Below are positions 28,524 to 35,960 of a DNA stretch of 64,000 nt, one piece after another (positions within the stretch are counted from its first letter, which is position 1; the number at the start of each line of letters is the position of its first letter). Source of the stretch: Rhizobium sp. NFR07 (GTDB taxonomy: Bacteria; Pseudomonadota; Alphaproteobacteria; Rhizobiales; Rhizobiaceae); contig NZ_FOKM01000006.1 in NCBI RefSeq assembly GCF_900111905.1, positions 124,001-188,000 of the forward strand. The letters run 5' to 3'. The notes beneath the pieces are model-generated. The model had not been told where the DNA came from and made no database searches. It saw only the letters and a program-made list of their open reading frames with translations. The position numbers and the translations under genes are program-made.

Positions 28524-30339
28524 GGCTTGCTCCCTTGGTACCCGCCTCCAGATTGGCCACCACGCGCAGCGGAACCACGCCCTGTCCCGTCACGCTGAAG
28601 CCCTGCGAGGCAGCGGGCGCTTCCTTCTTCAAGACCGCGGCGAGCACGGCGTCCCGAGGGCCGAACGCCTTCATCTGTCCGCCATCCATCATCAAGACCA
28701 TGTCGCAGGCCGCGATGGCGCTCGGCCGATGCGCGACGATGACGGCAATGCCGCCGCGCTCGCGCACCGAGGCAATCGCCTTCACAACCGCCGCCTCACC
28801 GTCCGTGTCGAGATTGGCATTCGGCTCGTCGAGCACGACCAGGAAAGGATTGCGATAGAGTGCCCGCGCAAGACCAATTCGCTGCCGTTGTCCGGCAGAA
28901 AGCGCCGATCCCGCCTCGCCGATCTGTGTCTCGTAGCCCAATTCGAAACGCAGGATGAGTTCATGAGCGCCGGCGGCACGGGCAGCCTCGACAATCGCTT
29001 CTGGATCAGCATCGTCCTCGAAGCGGGCAATGTTCTGCGCGATACTGCCATCGAAAAGTTCCACGCCTTGCGGCAGATAGCCGATGTGGCCCCCCAGGAG
29101 CTCGCGATCCCATTGTTCCAGGCTGGCACCGTCAAGCCGGACTTTCCCGACGGCCGGAGACCACGCGCCGACCAGGATGCGTGACAGGGTCGATTTGCCG
29201 GAACCCGATGGGCCGATCACACCCAGTGCGCTACCGGCAGACACCGCGAACTGGATGCCGACGACCGATGGCCTGGTCGAACCGGGCGGAACGATCGTGG
29301 CGCTCTCCACCCGCAACTCCCGCACCGGCGAAGGTAGAAGCATCGAGGGCACCACAGGCGGCATTTTTGCCAGCAGCGCCTCGAGACGGGTCATGCTCTG
29401 CCGCGCCATCAGAAACGGTTTCCAGCTCGATATCGCCAGATCGACCGGCGCGAGCGCCCGCCCCATCATGATCGAGCTTGCGATCATCACCCCGGCCGTC
29501 ACCTCCTGGCGGATAACCAGCCAGGCGCCGACGCCAAGCATCGCCGACTGGATGACGAGACGCATCGATCTGGAAATGCCGCCAAGCGTCGCTGCGACGT
29601 CGCCGGCGCGTCGATTGGCTCCGAGATAGGCGGAGTTCGACGTCTGCCATTGCGCAGCCAGGCGCCTTCCCAACCCCATGGATGCGATGACTTCCGCATT
29701 GCGCCGAGCAGCCTCCAGCCCGCCGCTGCGGACGGCGTTGGACTGGGCTATGTCCCGTGCCGGCTTTTGCGAAAGCGAATTGGTGATGAGTGTCAGCGCA
29801 ATCAGGATCAGGGCCCCGACAAACGCAGTGATACCGATCCAGACATGAAACAGGAAGCAGATGCCGAGATAGAGCGGCATCCAGGGCAGATCAAAGAAAG
29901 CGGTCGGTCCCTGGCTCCCAAGGAAGCCACGGGCATTGTCGAGGTCACGTAAAGGCTGCAGCCCGTCTCCCGGCATACGCGTGATCAGCGGCAGCCGCAC
30001 GACGGCCTGAAAGACATGATCGGAGAGGCGCCGATCAAGACGCTCGCCGACGCGCAGGAGAACACGCGCACGAATGACGTCGAGCACGCATTGCACGGCA
30101 AAGAGGCCGGCGGTGAGGATCGCCAGCCCGACAAGCGTCGGCACGCTGCCGCTTGCCAGTACGCGGTCATAGACCTGGAGCATGAACAGCGGCGAGGTCA
30201 GTGCCAGAACGTTTACAACGCCGCTGATCAGGGCTATCGCGAGGATAGCCAGTCTGGAGGCCGGGACGACCGTCGCAGCGTTGAGCTGCGACGGCGCCTG
30301 TTGGGAAAAACCGAACAAGTTTCGAAACCGTGGGTTCAA
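28504..30339 (-). CDS. hasD: Type I secretion ABC exporter (HasD/PrtD family)
   Basis: Inner-membrane ABC exporter of 611 aa that joins a six-helix membrane domain (residues 1-310) to an ATPase domain. The ATPase has Walker A GPSGSGKST, signature LSAGQRQR, Walker B FLVVLDEPNANLD and an H-loop in VIVAHRPS. It lacks a C39 peptidase domain, as expected for the PrtD/HasD group that exports proteins with C-terminal signals. The probable start is a TTG at 30339 that overlaps the hasA stop (TTGA); no ATG precedes the first helix, so the start is the weakest part of the call. Confidence 0.9.
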   Translation of the reverse strand: MNPRFRNLFGFSQQAPSQLNAATVVPASRLAILAIALISGVVNVLALTSPLFMLQVYDRVLASGSVPTLVGLAILTAGLFAVQCVLDVIRARVLLRVGERLDRRLSDHVFQAVVRLPLITRMPGDGLQPLRDLDNARGFLGSQGPTAFFDLPWMPLYLGICFLFHVWIGITAFVGALILIALTLITNSLSQKPARDIAQSNAVRSGGLEAARRNAEVIASMGLGRRLAAQWQTSNSAYLGANRRAGDVAATLGGISRSMRLVIQSAMLGVGAWLVIRQEVTAGVMIASSIMMGRALAPVDLAISSWKPFLMARQSMTRLEALLAKMPPVVPSMLLPSPVRELRVESATIVPPGSTRPSVVGIQFAVSAGSALGVIGPSGSGKSTLSRILVGAWSPAVGKVRLDGASLEQWDRELLGGHIGYLPQGVELFDGSIAQNIARFEDDADPEAIVEAARAAGAHELILRFELGYETQIGEAGSALSAGQRQRIGLARALYRNPFLVVLDEPNANLDTDGEAAVVKAIASVRERGGIAVIVAHRPSAIAACDMVLMMDGGQMKAFGPRDAVLAAVLKKEAPAASQGFSVTGQGVVPLRVVANLEAGTKGASHDARSE

Positions 30340-31121
30340 GCGACGAATTCGAAGTTGCCGGCAACCAGATTGGTCCTGGTCACGTTGGCGAGCGTGATTT
30401 CGCCAAGCGAACCAAGATCGATCACGGTGTTGGCGCCGACCTGGGACGAGGCGGCATAAACTTCCGCAAAGGTGTCGAAGGCCGTGCTCTGCAGGGCGAA
30501 GATCAGGTAATCGCCGTTGGCGCCCGCCGTAAAGCCGGTGACCGTATCGTTGCCAATCGTGGAGGACAGCGCACCGTCGATATCGCGATCGAAGATGAAG
30601 CGATCGCGGCCAGCGCCACCGTTCAGCGTATCATTGCCGTCGAAGCTGTAGAGCGTGTCGGCAAGGGTCGTACCATTCTGCACCGTGCCGACTTCACCGA
30701 AGTAGTCGTAGAGGCCCGGCTGTGCGTTGCCGCTTGCCGACGTGATGCCGGTGAAGCTGCCACCATGCGAAAGCGAGTAGATGGCGCCCGTAAACGTTGC
30801 ATTCGGGGCATCGCCGAGCTGCACGGTGAGGCCCGTTGAAGCCAGGCTGTAACCGGTCAGGACGGAGCCGTTGAGATCCGTTCCGAACTGCAGGTTGTTG
30901 ACGGAGCCGGTAAACCCACCTGGCGGAACGTAGGCGAAGTTGCCGTTCATGATGACGCCGGTATTGGTCGTGCCCTCGGTATTGCCGGCAGACCATTGCG
31001 TAGCCGCAGCAAAGCTGGGGCTGAACGCGCCATTGCCTTCATAGCCGAAATTGGCCGTCCAATTGTTGAAATAGCTGACCATATCACGATTGGTCAGTGT
31101 CAGATTGATAGTCGCAACCAT
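30336..31121 (-). CDS. hasA: HasA-like hemophore with RTX/type I secretion tail
   Basis: Predicted secreted haem-binding protein of 261 aa, exported without an N-terminal signal. Residues 1-105 resemble the HasA fold: VSYFNNWTANFG, GNFAY and SVNNLQFGTDL align with the W/F, Tyr75 and DSLSFG regions of Serratia HasA. Tyr64 matches the haem-ligand Tyr75, but no His is found at the places of His32 or His83. Residues 155-200 add RTX-like Gly/Asp repeats (DGNDTLNGGAGRD, GNDTV), and the end NFEFVA fits a type I secretion signal. The length exceeds classical HasA (188 aa). AAGGAG lies six bases ahead of the ATG at 31121. Located between hasR and hasD. Confidence 0.82.
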   Translation of the reverse strand: MVATINLTLTNRDMVSYFNNWTANFGYEGNGAFSPSFAAATQWSAGNTEGTTNTGVIMNGNFAYVPPGGFTGSVNNLQFGTDLNGSVLTGYSLASTGLTVQLGDAPNATFTGAIYSLSHGGSFTGITSASGNAQPGLYDYFGEVGTVQNGTTLADTLYSFDGNDTLNGGAGRDRFIFDRDIDGALSSTIGNDTVTGFTAGANGDYLIFALQSTAFDTFAEVYAASSQVGANTVIDLGSLGEITLANVTRTNLVAGNFEFVA

Positions 31122-31146
31122 GTTCATCTCCTTGGTTTGCACTATT

Positions 31147-31165
31147 GTTTGCCTCGGCGGCAAAC
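31147..31165 (-). other. Hairpin just ahead of the hasA ribosome-binding site
   Basis: A perfect 7-bp inverted repeat (GTTTGCC / GGCAAAC, 5-nt loop) sits about 25 bases ahead of the hasA start in the transcript. It may shape translation or protect a processed hasA mRNA 5' end. Confidence 0.45.
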
Positions 31166-31205
31166 CTCGTTTTCGCGGCTCCCTAGTGCCCGCGAACGCT
31201 CGTTT

Positions 31206-31228
31206 GCGCCGGCCGGCAAGACCGGCGC
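31206..31228 (-). terminator. GC-rich hairpin between hasR and hasA
   Basis: A 7-bp GCGCCGG / CCGGCGC stem, with an alternative inner 5-bp stem, starts 9 bases after the hasR stop. No T tract follows, so partial attenuation or mRNA processing is more likely than full termination. Confidence 0.45.
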
Positions 31229-31236
31229 CAATGTCG

Positions 31237-33960
31237 TCAGAACCTCATTTTCAGTGATGCCGTGTAGGTACGCCCCGGTGCGGGATAGGATTCGATGCCG
31301 AGCGACGGCACATAGAACTCGTCGGTCAGATTGGAGATGCCGAAACGGAGCTTGGCCTGCGGTGTCACGTCGAAGGAACCGTAGAGGTCGTAGGTCGTGT
31401 AGGTCGCGTTGGTGTAGCCACTCAACTGGCCGAAGCCGGTCGCGGTCTCACTCACATGGTTCAGGCGCGCACCGAGCACCAGGCGTTCGTCAAAAAGCCG
31501 TACACCCGCATCGATCGTCAATTTTTCCCTTGGTGGCAGGTACAGGATGGTAGGATCCGGCGTGCTGTCGATACCGCCTGCGTCCGGATTTTGTATTGGC
31601 GTATAGCTGTCGGCCCAATCGGTATCGATATAGGTGTAGGAGCCACCGACGTAGAAGGAACCGGCATCATAGTTGGCTTCAATCTCCAGCCCCCGCATCT
31701 TGGTCGTTCCATCCAGATTGACCGACATGATGTAGGATTGATCCCGGCCTATGGGGTCGTAGTAATTGTAGCCTTGAGAAATGTAGTCCTTGATGTCTCG
31801 CCTGAAGTAGACAGCCTTCATGCGAAAGGCATCGCCTGACGTAAATATGCCGTCCTGGGCGATATTGACGCCAAGCTCCCAAGTCTCGCCGCGCTCGGGC
31901 CGTAAATATGGGTACGGCGCGTTCTCGAAAGGCAGTCCCGGATGGCCACCGGAGAGGAGTGCTTCGAATACGGCCGGAGGCCTGTAGCTGCGTGAGTAAC
32001 TTACGAACGGCTGCAGCCATTCGACAGGCTTGACCGCGATCGTTGCCGAAGGAAGCCAGGCACCATCAGACTGATCGACATCGACCGGGATCGCATCGAT
32101 AACCTGCGCCGGTCCGCCGGGATCTCCCCACGACCAGCACTCGGCCGGAATGTATAGGAAGCCTGGTCCAGGATTAGGCTGTCCACCGTCGATAATGACG
32201 CCCGTCGTCTCATTTATATAGATGCCGTTTGTATCGGGCGTGCCGTCGCTATCGATATCCGCCCATTGCTGGCAGTTGCTGGGCGGGTTGTTGACCGTCC
32301 TCCGGTTCTGCACCAGGGTCGAACCCCACAGACGGTAGTGGTCGTAGCGAAGACCGCCGGTGAGAGTAAGCCAATCCTCATGCTGCAGCGTGGCGCTGGT
32401 AAAGGCGCTCGCGACCCATCGCTTGCCGGGCGCATTCGCGCCGACCAGTCCCCAGCCTCCGTCGAATCCCTGGTCGACCGCCGGCGGCGTCAGGCTTTCC
32501 GTCTCGCCATTGTCCTGGTAGGCCTCTACCCCGTAATGCCAGGCCAATTCACCGACCGGCAGGTTGAACCAGCTGGTATTCTCCAAGCTGCCGCCGAAGC
32601 TTTTCATCCCGTAGGAATAATCCTCGAAATAGCTGCTCCCGGTGTCTATATCGACGTATTCGCGGGACTCGTCATTGGACGTGTCGTTGTACCAGAGCTT
32701 TAACCGGGCATCGATGAGTTCGGATTCCGGATCGAATTCGAATGTCGCCGTGAACGTGTCGTTGAGGTAGCCTTGGTCATTGGTGCGTAAACCATTGCCG
32801 CCAGTCGCCCCATCGCCTTTATAATGCATCCAAGAGCCGGTGAAGCTCAGATCATCGGTGATATCCCACTCCGCTTTAAGAAGCGTGTTGAGTGTTTCAC
32901 GGGAGGAGAAGAGAACGCTGTCGTCAACCACGGTCTGGTCCGGCAAATCGTCCGGGCGGCCACGGCGGCCAACATCGTAGTCACCGATCTTGCGCTTGGC
33001 GACGCCGCCGACGAGCGAGAACGTATCGGAAAATCGTATCGCACCGACCGCCGAACCAACGAAATCGTATGCGTTGGTGCCGGTTTCGGTCTGGACCTCG
33101 CCGCCGAAATTCTTGCCGTCCTCCAAGAGATCATCCGCGCTGACGGTACGGAAGTCCACAGCGCCGCCAAGAGAGCCCGCGCCGCCGACACCGTCGACAC
33201 CGCCCTTTTCGATATCGATTTCACGGATGAAGGCGGTATCGACCAGGATCTGCTGATAGCCGCCATGGCCGGAGCGTTGAAAATTCTGTCGGGCGCCGTC
33301 AATGCTGGTCGTCACGCGCCCCATATCCTGCAGCCCGCGCAGATTGATGGCAATGCCCGGTTTCTGGCCCTCGGCGCGATTGGTGATCAAGCCCGACACA
33401 GTATCGAGCACATCCGCAGCACTGCGCGCGGCCGGTGTGTTCTCGATCGCCTGACGGGTGACGATGCTTACGGCGGCGGGCGTCTCGTAGACCTCGTCCG
33501 GCGTCCCCTGATACCCGCGCCCCAAGCGACCGCGACGAAGGACGATCGGATCCAGCGCCGTCCCATCGCCACCGGCCGCGGCACCCTCGGAATTCAGGAT
33601 GGCCTCACCGGCCTGACCGAAACTGTAGGTGACGCCGGTGCCTTCGAGCATCAGCCTCAGAGCCTCGGCTGCGGTGTAGTTGCCGCGAATGGGCCTTGTG
33701 GTCACGTTCGCGCCGGCACCGGCCGGGAGACTGACCTGAATGCCTGACTGCCTGTTGAAGGTGCTGATCGCGCTGGCCACGGGGAGTGCCGGAATATCGT
33801 ATGCCCTGGCCTGGCGCATGGTAGCGCTCTGCCTAGCCGGCGCCTGTTGGGCATATGCATAGTCAAAACCGCCAAACTGAAGCGCGACCAGCGCCGTTGT
33901 CGCAAACAAACTCCTGGCGATACGCGCCCGACGGCTCGCCCCCGATACCCACACTCTCAT
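31237..33960 (-). CDS. hasR: TonB-dependent haem/hemophore receptor (HasR)
   Basis: Outer-membrane receptor of 907 aa. A signal peptide (residues 1-37, ending AYAQQ) is followed by an N-terminal signalling (STN) domain (YDIPALPVASAISTFNRQSG, about residues 53-120), a plug domain (AVSIVTRQAIENTPA onwards) and a 22-strand barrel that ends with the aromatic RF terminus. Haem-receptor features are visible in YRPP, GGHPG and YLRPERGETWELG, which match the FRAP box, the haem-ligand His of the extracellular loop and the NPNL box of HasR/HemR proteins. The STN domain means it can signal to the neighbouring FecR/sigma pair. A predicted ECF promoter lies 50 bp ahead. Confidence 0.9.
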   Translation of the reverse strand: MRVWVSGASRRARIARSLFATTALVALQFGGFDYAYAQQAPARQSATMRQARAYDIPALPVASAISTFNRQSGIQVSLPAGAGANVTTRPIRGNYTAAEALRLMLEGTGVTYSFGQAGEAILNSEGAAAGGDGTALDPIVLRRGRLGRGYQGTPDEVYETPAAVSIVTRQAIENTPAARSAADVLDTVSGLITNRAEGQKPGIAINLRGLQDMGRVTTSIDGARQNFQRSGHGGYQQILVDTAFIREIDIEKGGVDGVGGAGSLGGAVDFRTVSADDLLEDGKNFGGEVQTETGTNAYDFVGSAVGAIRFSDTFSLVGGVAKRKIGDYDVGRRGRPDDLPDQTVVDDSVLFSSRETLNTLLKAEWDITDDLSFTGSWMHYKGDGATGGNGLRTNDQGYLNDTFTATFEFDPESELIDARLKLWYNDTSNDESREYVDIDTGSSYFEDYSYGMKSFGGSLENTSWFNLPVGELAWHYGVEAYQDNGETESLTPPAVDQGFDGGWGLVGANAPGKRWVASAFTSATLQHEDWLTLTGGLRYDHYRLWGSTLVQNRRTVNNPPSNCQQWADIDSDGTPDTNGIYINETTGVIIDGGQPNPGPGFLYIPAECWSWGDPGGPAQVIDAIPVDVDQSDGAWLPSATIAVKPVEWLQPFVSYSRSYRPPAVFEALLSGGHPGLPFENAPYPYLRPERGETWELGVNIAQDGIFTSGDAFRMKAVYFRRDIKDYISQGYNYYDPIGRDQSYIMSVNLDGTTKMRGLEIEANYDAGSFYVGGSYTYIDTDWADSYTPIQNPDAGGIDSTPDPTILYLPPREKLTIDAGVRLFDERLVLGARLNHVSETATGFGQLSGYTNATYTTYDLYGSFDVTPQAKLRFGISNLTDEFYVPSLGIESYPAPGRTYTASLKMRF

Positions 33961-34009
33961 CGTGTCCCTTTGTCCCCAATTTCAAGGCTTCAGAGGAAGC
34001 CCTGAAATC

Positions 34010-34036
34010 TAGACAAACGTAGTCATGATTTTTTCC
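34010..34036 (-). promoter_or_regulatory. Predicted ECF sigma promoter for hasR
   Basis: On the minus strand GGAAAA and GTTTGTCTA are separated so that GGAAA and GTCT have a 17-base spacer, as in FecI-type promoters. The element is nearly identical to one ahead of fecR (35138-35164): 11 bases at the -35 side and 9 at the -10 side match exactly. It lies about 50 bp ahead of the hasR start. Confidence 0.78.
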
Positions 34037-34087
34037 GGATTTTTTCGAAGATTCTTGAAAAAAGATTACGGCAAGCGTCAGCGCACG

Positions 34088-35092
34088 TTAGAAGCGCGCG
34101 ATCACCCGACCGAAGCCAGCGATGTGATGGACTTTGCCGCCAAACGGGCTGACAAGCGCTACGAGCGCCTGATCAGGGTCCGACAGATCATAGATCCCGG
34201 TAACGCGGGTCTGCGAAAGATCACGATCCGGTACCGATATCCAGGCGGGATGATAGCGCTGGATGCTCTCGATCACCTCGGCGACGCTGGCATTCACGAC
34301 AAAAAGCCGACCGCTGCGCCAGATGCCGATATCATCGGTTGCGATCCGCTCGATGCTCATCTTGCCGGTCCGGCGCTCGACTGTCAGCTGCTCTCCCGGA
34401 ACAAGCGCCTGTGTGGGACCGGCGTCGCCGCTCAAAGACGCATTCACAGCCCCGCTGGCAAGTGAAACCCGTGTTGCAAGATCATCGAGTTTTACATCGA
34501 ATTCAGTGCCCACGACCCGAACATCGAGACCTTGCGCGTCCACGACAAAGGGCCGCGCCGTATTATGGGTGACGGTGAAGAAAGCCTCACCCGCCAGCAG
34601 TTCGACATGGCGCTCGCCAGCCGAGAAATCGACCCGGATCGCACTGTCCGCACCGAGCTGCACAATGCTTCCGTCCTCCAGCGTCACACTGCGGCTTTCT
34701 GCGGTGGACGTTTTGTAGTCGGCCTGCCATCGGATCATGAAGCCCGGCACGACGGCAAAGGCGGCAAGCCCAAGAATGGCTGCGGCTACCGTCCCGGCTG
34801 CAATCCTGAAGCCAGATTTCTGCCATCCGGGCCGACGCCGCGCATGCGGCTTGAGGTCAGGAGCACCTGGGAGAACCGCGCGAGGCGTTGTCAGACGCTG
34901 GTAGTGAGGCTCTGCGGCCTCCAGCATCCCCCACATGGCCTGAATGTCGGCCCAGGCATCCATGTGTTGCGGCGAGGTCATCAACCAACGTTCGAACGCG
35001 TCGTCACGACAGTGCGGGCCATTGAGTTCCAAAAGCCACGCAGCAGCCTCCTCGCGGATTCTGTCCTCGCTACTGAGATTGTCTGAAGTCAT
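34088..35092 (-). CDS. hasS: FecR-family anti-sigma factor
   Basis: Inner-membrane regulator of 334 aa that should relay the HasR signal to the ECF sigma factor. The N-terminal cytoplasmic domain (EEAAAWLLELN, FERWLMTSPQHMDAWADIQAMW) binds sigma. One membrane segment lies near residues 96-118 (IAAGTVAAAILGLAAFAV), and the FecR periplasmic domain (VTLEDGSIVQLGADSAI, LLAGEAFFTV) follows, with a C-terminal STN-like end. It lies between the sigma and receptor genes. A predicted ECF promoter sits in the 75-bp gap ahead, so the gene probably has its own sigma-dependent transcript. Confidence 0.9.
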   Translation of the reverse strand: MTSDNLSSEDRIREEAAAWLLELNGPHCRDDAFERWLMTSPQHMDAWADIQAMWGMLEAAEPHYQRLTTPRAVLPGAPDLKPHARRRPGWQKSGFRIAAGTVAAAILGLAAFAVVPGFMIRWQADYKTSTAESRSVTLEDGSIVQLGADSAIRVDFSAGERHVELLAGEAFFTVTHNTARPFVVDAQGLDVRVVGTEFDVKLDDLATRVSLASGAVNASLSGDAGPTQALVPGEQLTVERRTGKMSIERIATDDIGIWRSGRLFVVNASVAEVIESIQRYHPAWISVPDRDLSQTRVTGIYDLSDPDQALVALVSPFGGKVHHIAGFGRVIARF

Positions 35093-35111
35093 TCGCCGCC
35101 GTCCAAGCTTA

Positions 35112-35126
35112 CGGGGATCATCCCCG
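35112..35126 (-). other. Inverted repeat in the fecR leader
   Basis: CGGGGAT-C-ATCCCCG, a 7-bp perfect inverted repeat, lies between the predicted ECF promoter and the fecR start codon. It could be an operator half or a leader structure; no known box is matched. Confidence 0.35.
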
Positions 35127-35137
35127 CTTTAGAAACA

Positions 35138-35164
35138 TAGACAAACAACGTCGTGATTTTTTCC
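35138..35164 (-). promoter_or_regulatory. Predicted ECF sigma promoter for fecR
   Basis: Minus-strand GGAAAAAATCA and GTTTGTCTA elements, with 17 bases between GGAAA and GTCT, match the element ahead of hasR almost base for base. It begins 4 bases after the sigma gene stop codon and lies 46 bp ahead of the fecR start. Confidence 0.78.
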
Positions 35165-35167
35165 ATC

Positions 35168-35677
35168 TTACTTGAAGCCCGCATTCAATTGTTTCGCCAA
35201 GCTTGCCATTGCCGATGTCAACGCCCGATGGACACTCGTCACCGACATGTCCAACCTGTTGGCGATTTCCTGCAGCGTGTAGCCGTCAAACCTGTGCATT
35301 TCGACGATCATGCGGGCCTTGTCGGGCAGCGCCTGCAATGCGGTTGCGAGAAGCCTCATCTGGTCGTTGTTGACCGTCTGCTGCTCCGGGGACGGCGTCC
35401 TGAGCGGCTGGATCCATTCTGGCGCGTGCTCGGTCGCCTGCTCCAGCTCGTAGCGCTGCCGCCTGCGCCGGTTGATGGCGAGGTTCCGCACCATCGTTCG
35501 AAGATAGGCGATCGGCGATTCGACATTATTCAAACTGTCGGGCCGGAGCTTTGTGAAAGCCTCCTGAACCACTTCTTCGGCTTCATCCCGAGAGCCGATG
35601 AATGAAGCGGCGTAAGACACCAGGGTGGCACGATGCGCGGCATACATCACCTTCCTGATGTCGTCTTCGACGCTCAT
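35168..35677 (-). CDS. hasI: ECF sigma factor, FecI/HasI type
   Basis: Extracytoplasmic-function sigma factor of 169 aa. Region 2 includes SRDEAEEVVQEAFTKL and the promoter-melting/-10 reading stretch NVESPIAYLRTMVRNLAINRRRR. Region 4 includes LPDKARMIVEMHRFDG and the HTH LQEIANRLDMSVTSVHRALTS that reads the -35 box. It heads the has locus on the minus strand, followed by its anti-sigma factor and the receptor. An IRO/Fur-like box lies upstream, so iron should control it. Confidence 0.92.
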   Translation of the reverse strand: MSVEDDIRKVMYAAHRATLVSYAASFIGSRDEAEEVVQEAFTKLRPDSLNNVESPIAYLRTMVRNLAINRRRRQRYELEQATEHAPEWIQPLRTPSPEQQTVNNDQMRLLATALQALPDKARMIVEMHRFDGYTLQEIANRLDMSVTSVHRALTSAMASLAKQLNAGFK

Positions 35678-35744
35678 TTACGAATACCGTCCTGAAAATA
35701 TCGACAGTCCTATAGGCGAGATCGGCCACGTTCGGTAGATATCA

Positions 35745-35759
35745 TGATTATTATTCTCA
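35745..35759. promoter_or_regulatory. IRO/Fur-like iron box ahead of the sigma gene
   Basis: On the minus strand the site reads TGA-GAATAATAA-TCA, an exact TGA-N9-TCA as described for rhizobial RirA boxes. The wider sequence also matches 15 of 19 positions of the classical Fur consensus when read by eye. It lies about 70 bp ahead of the sigma-factor start, in an AT-rich stretch. Confidence 0.65.
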
Positions 35760-35960
35760 TATTTATGATCATACCAAAAGCTTGGCATCTACGATCAGAG
35801 CCAAACCACAGATTTGGCGGCGAGACATATTTGCCGCTGGAAAGAAGGCAGTCGCATCGAGACTGCCCCCGGTTTCCACCTTGAGTACGACGCATATTTA
35901 ATGCGCCGTTTGAGAAAGGCATGCACACAGAAGTGTACCGGCGAAACTCCTCACCCCGCG

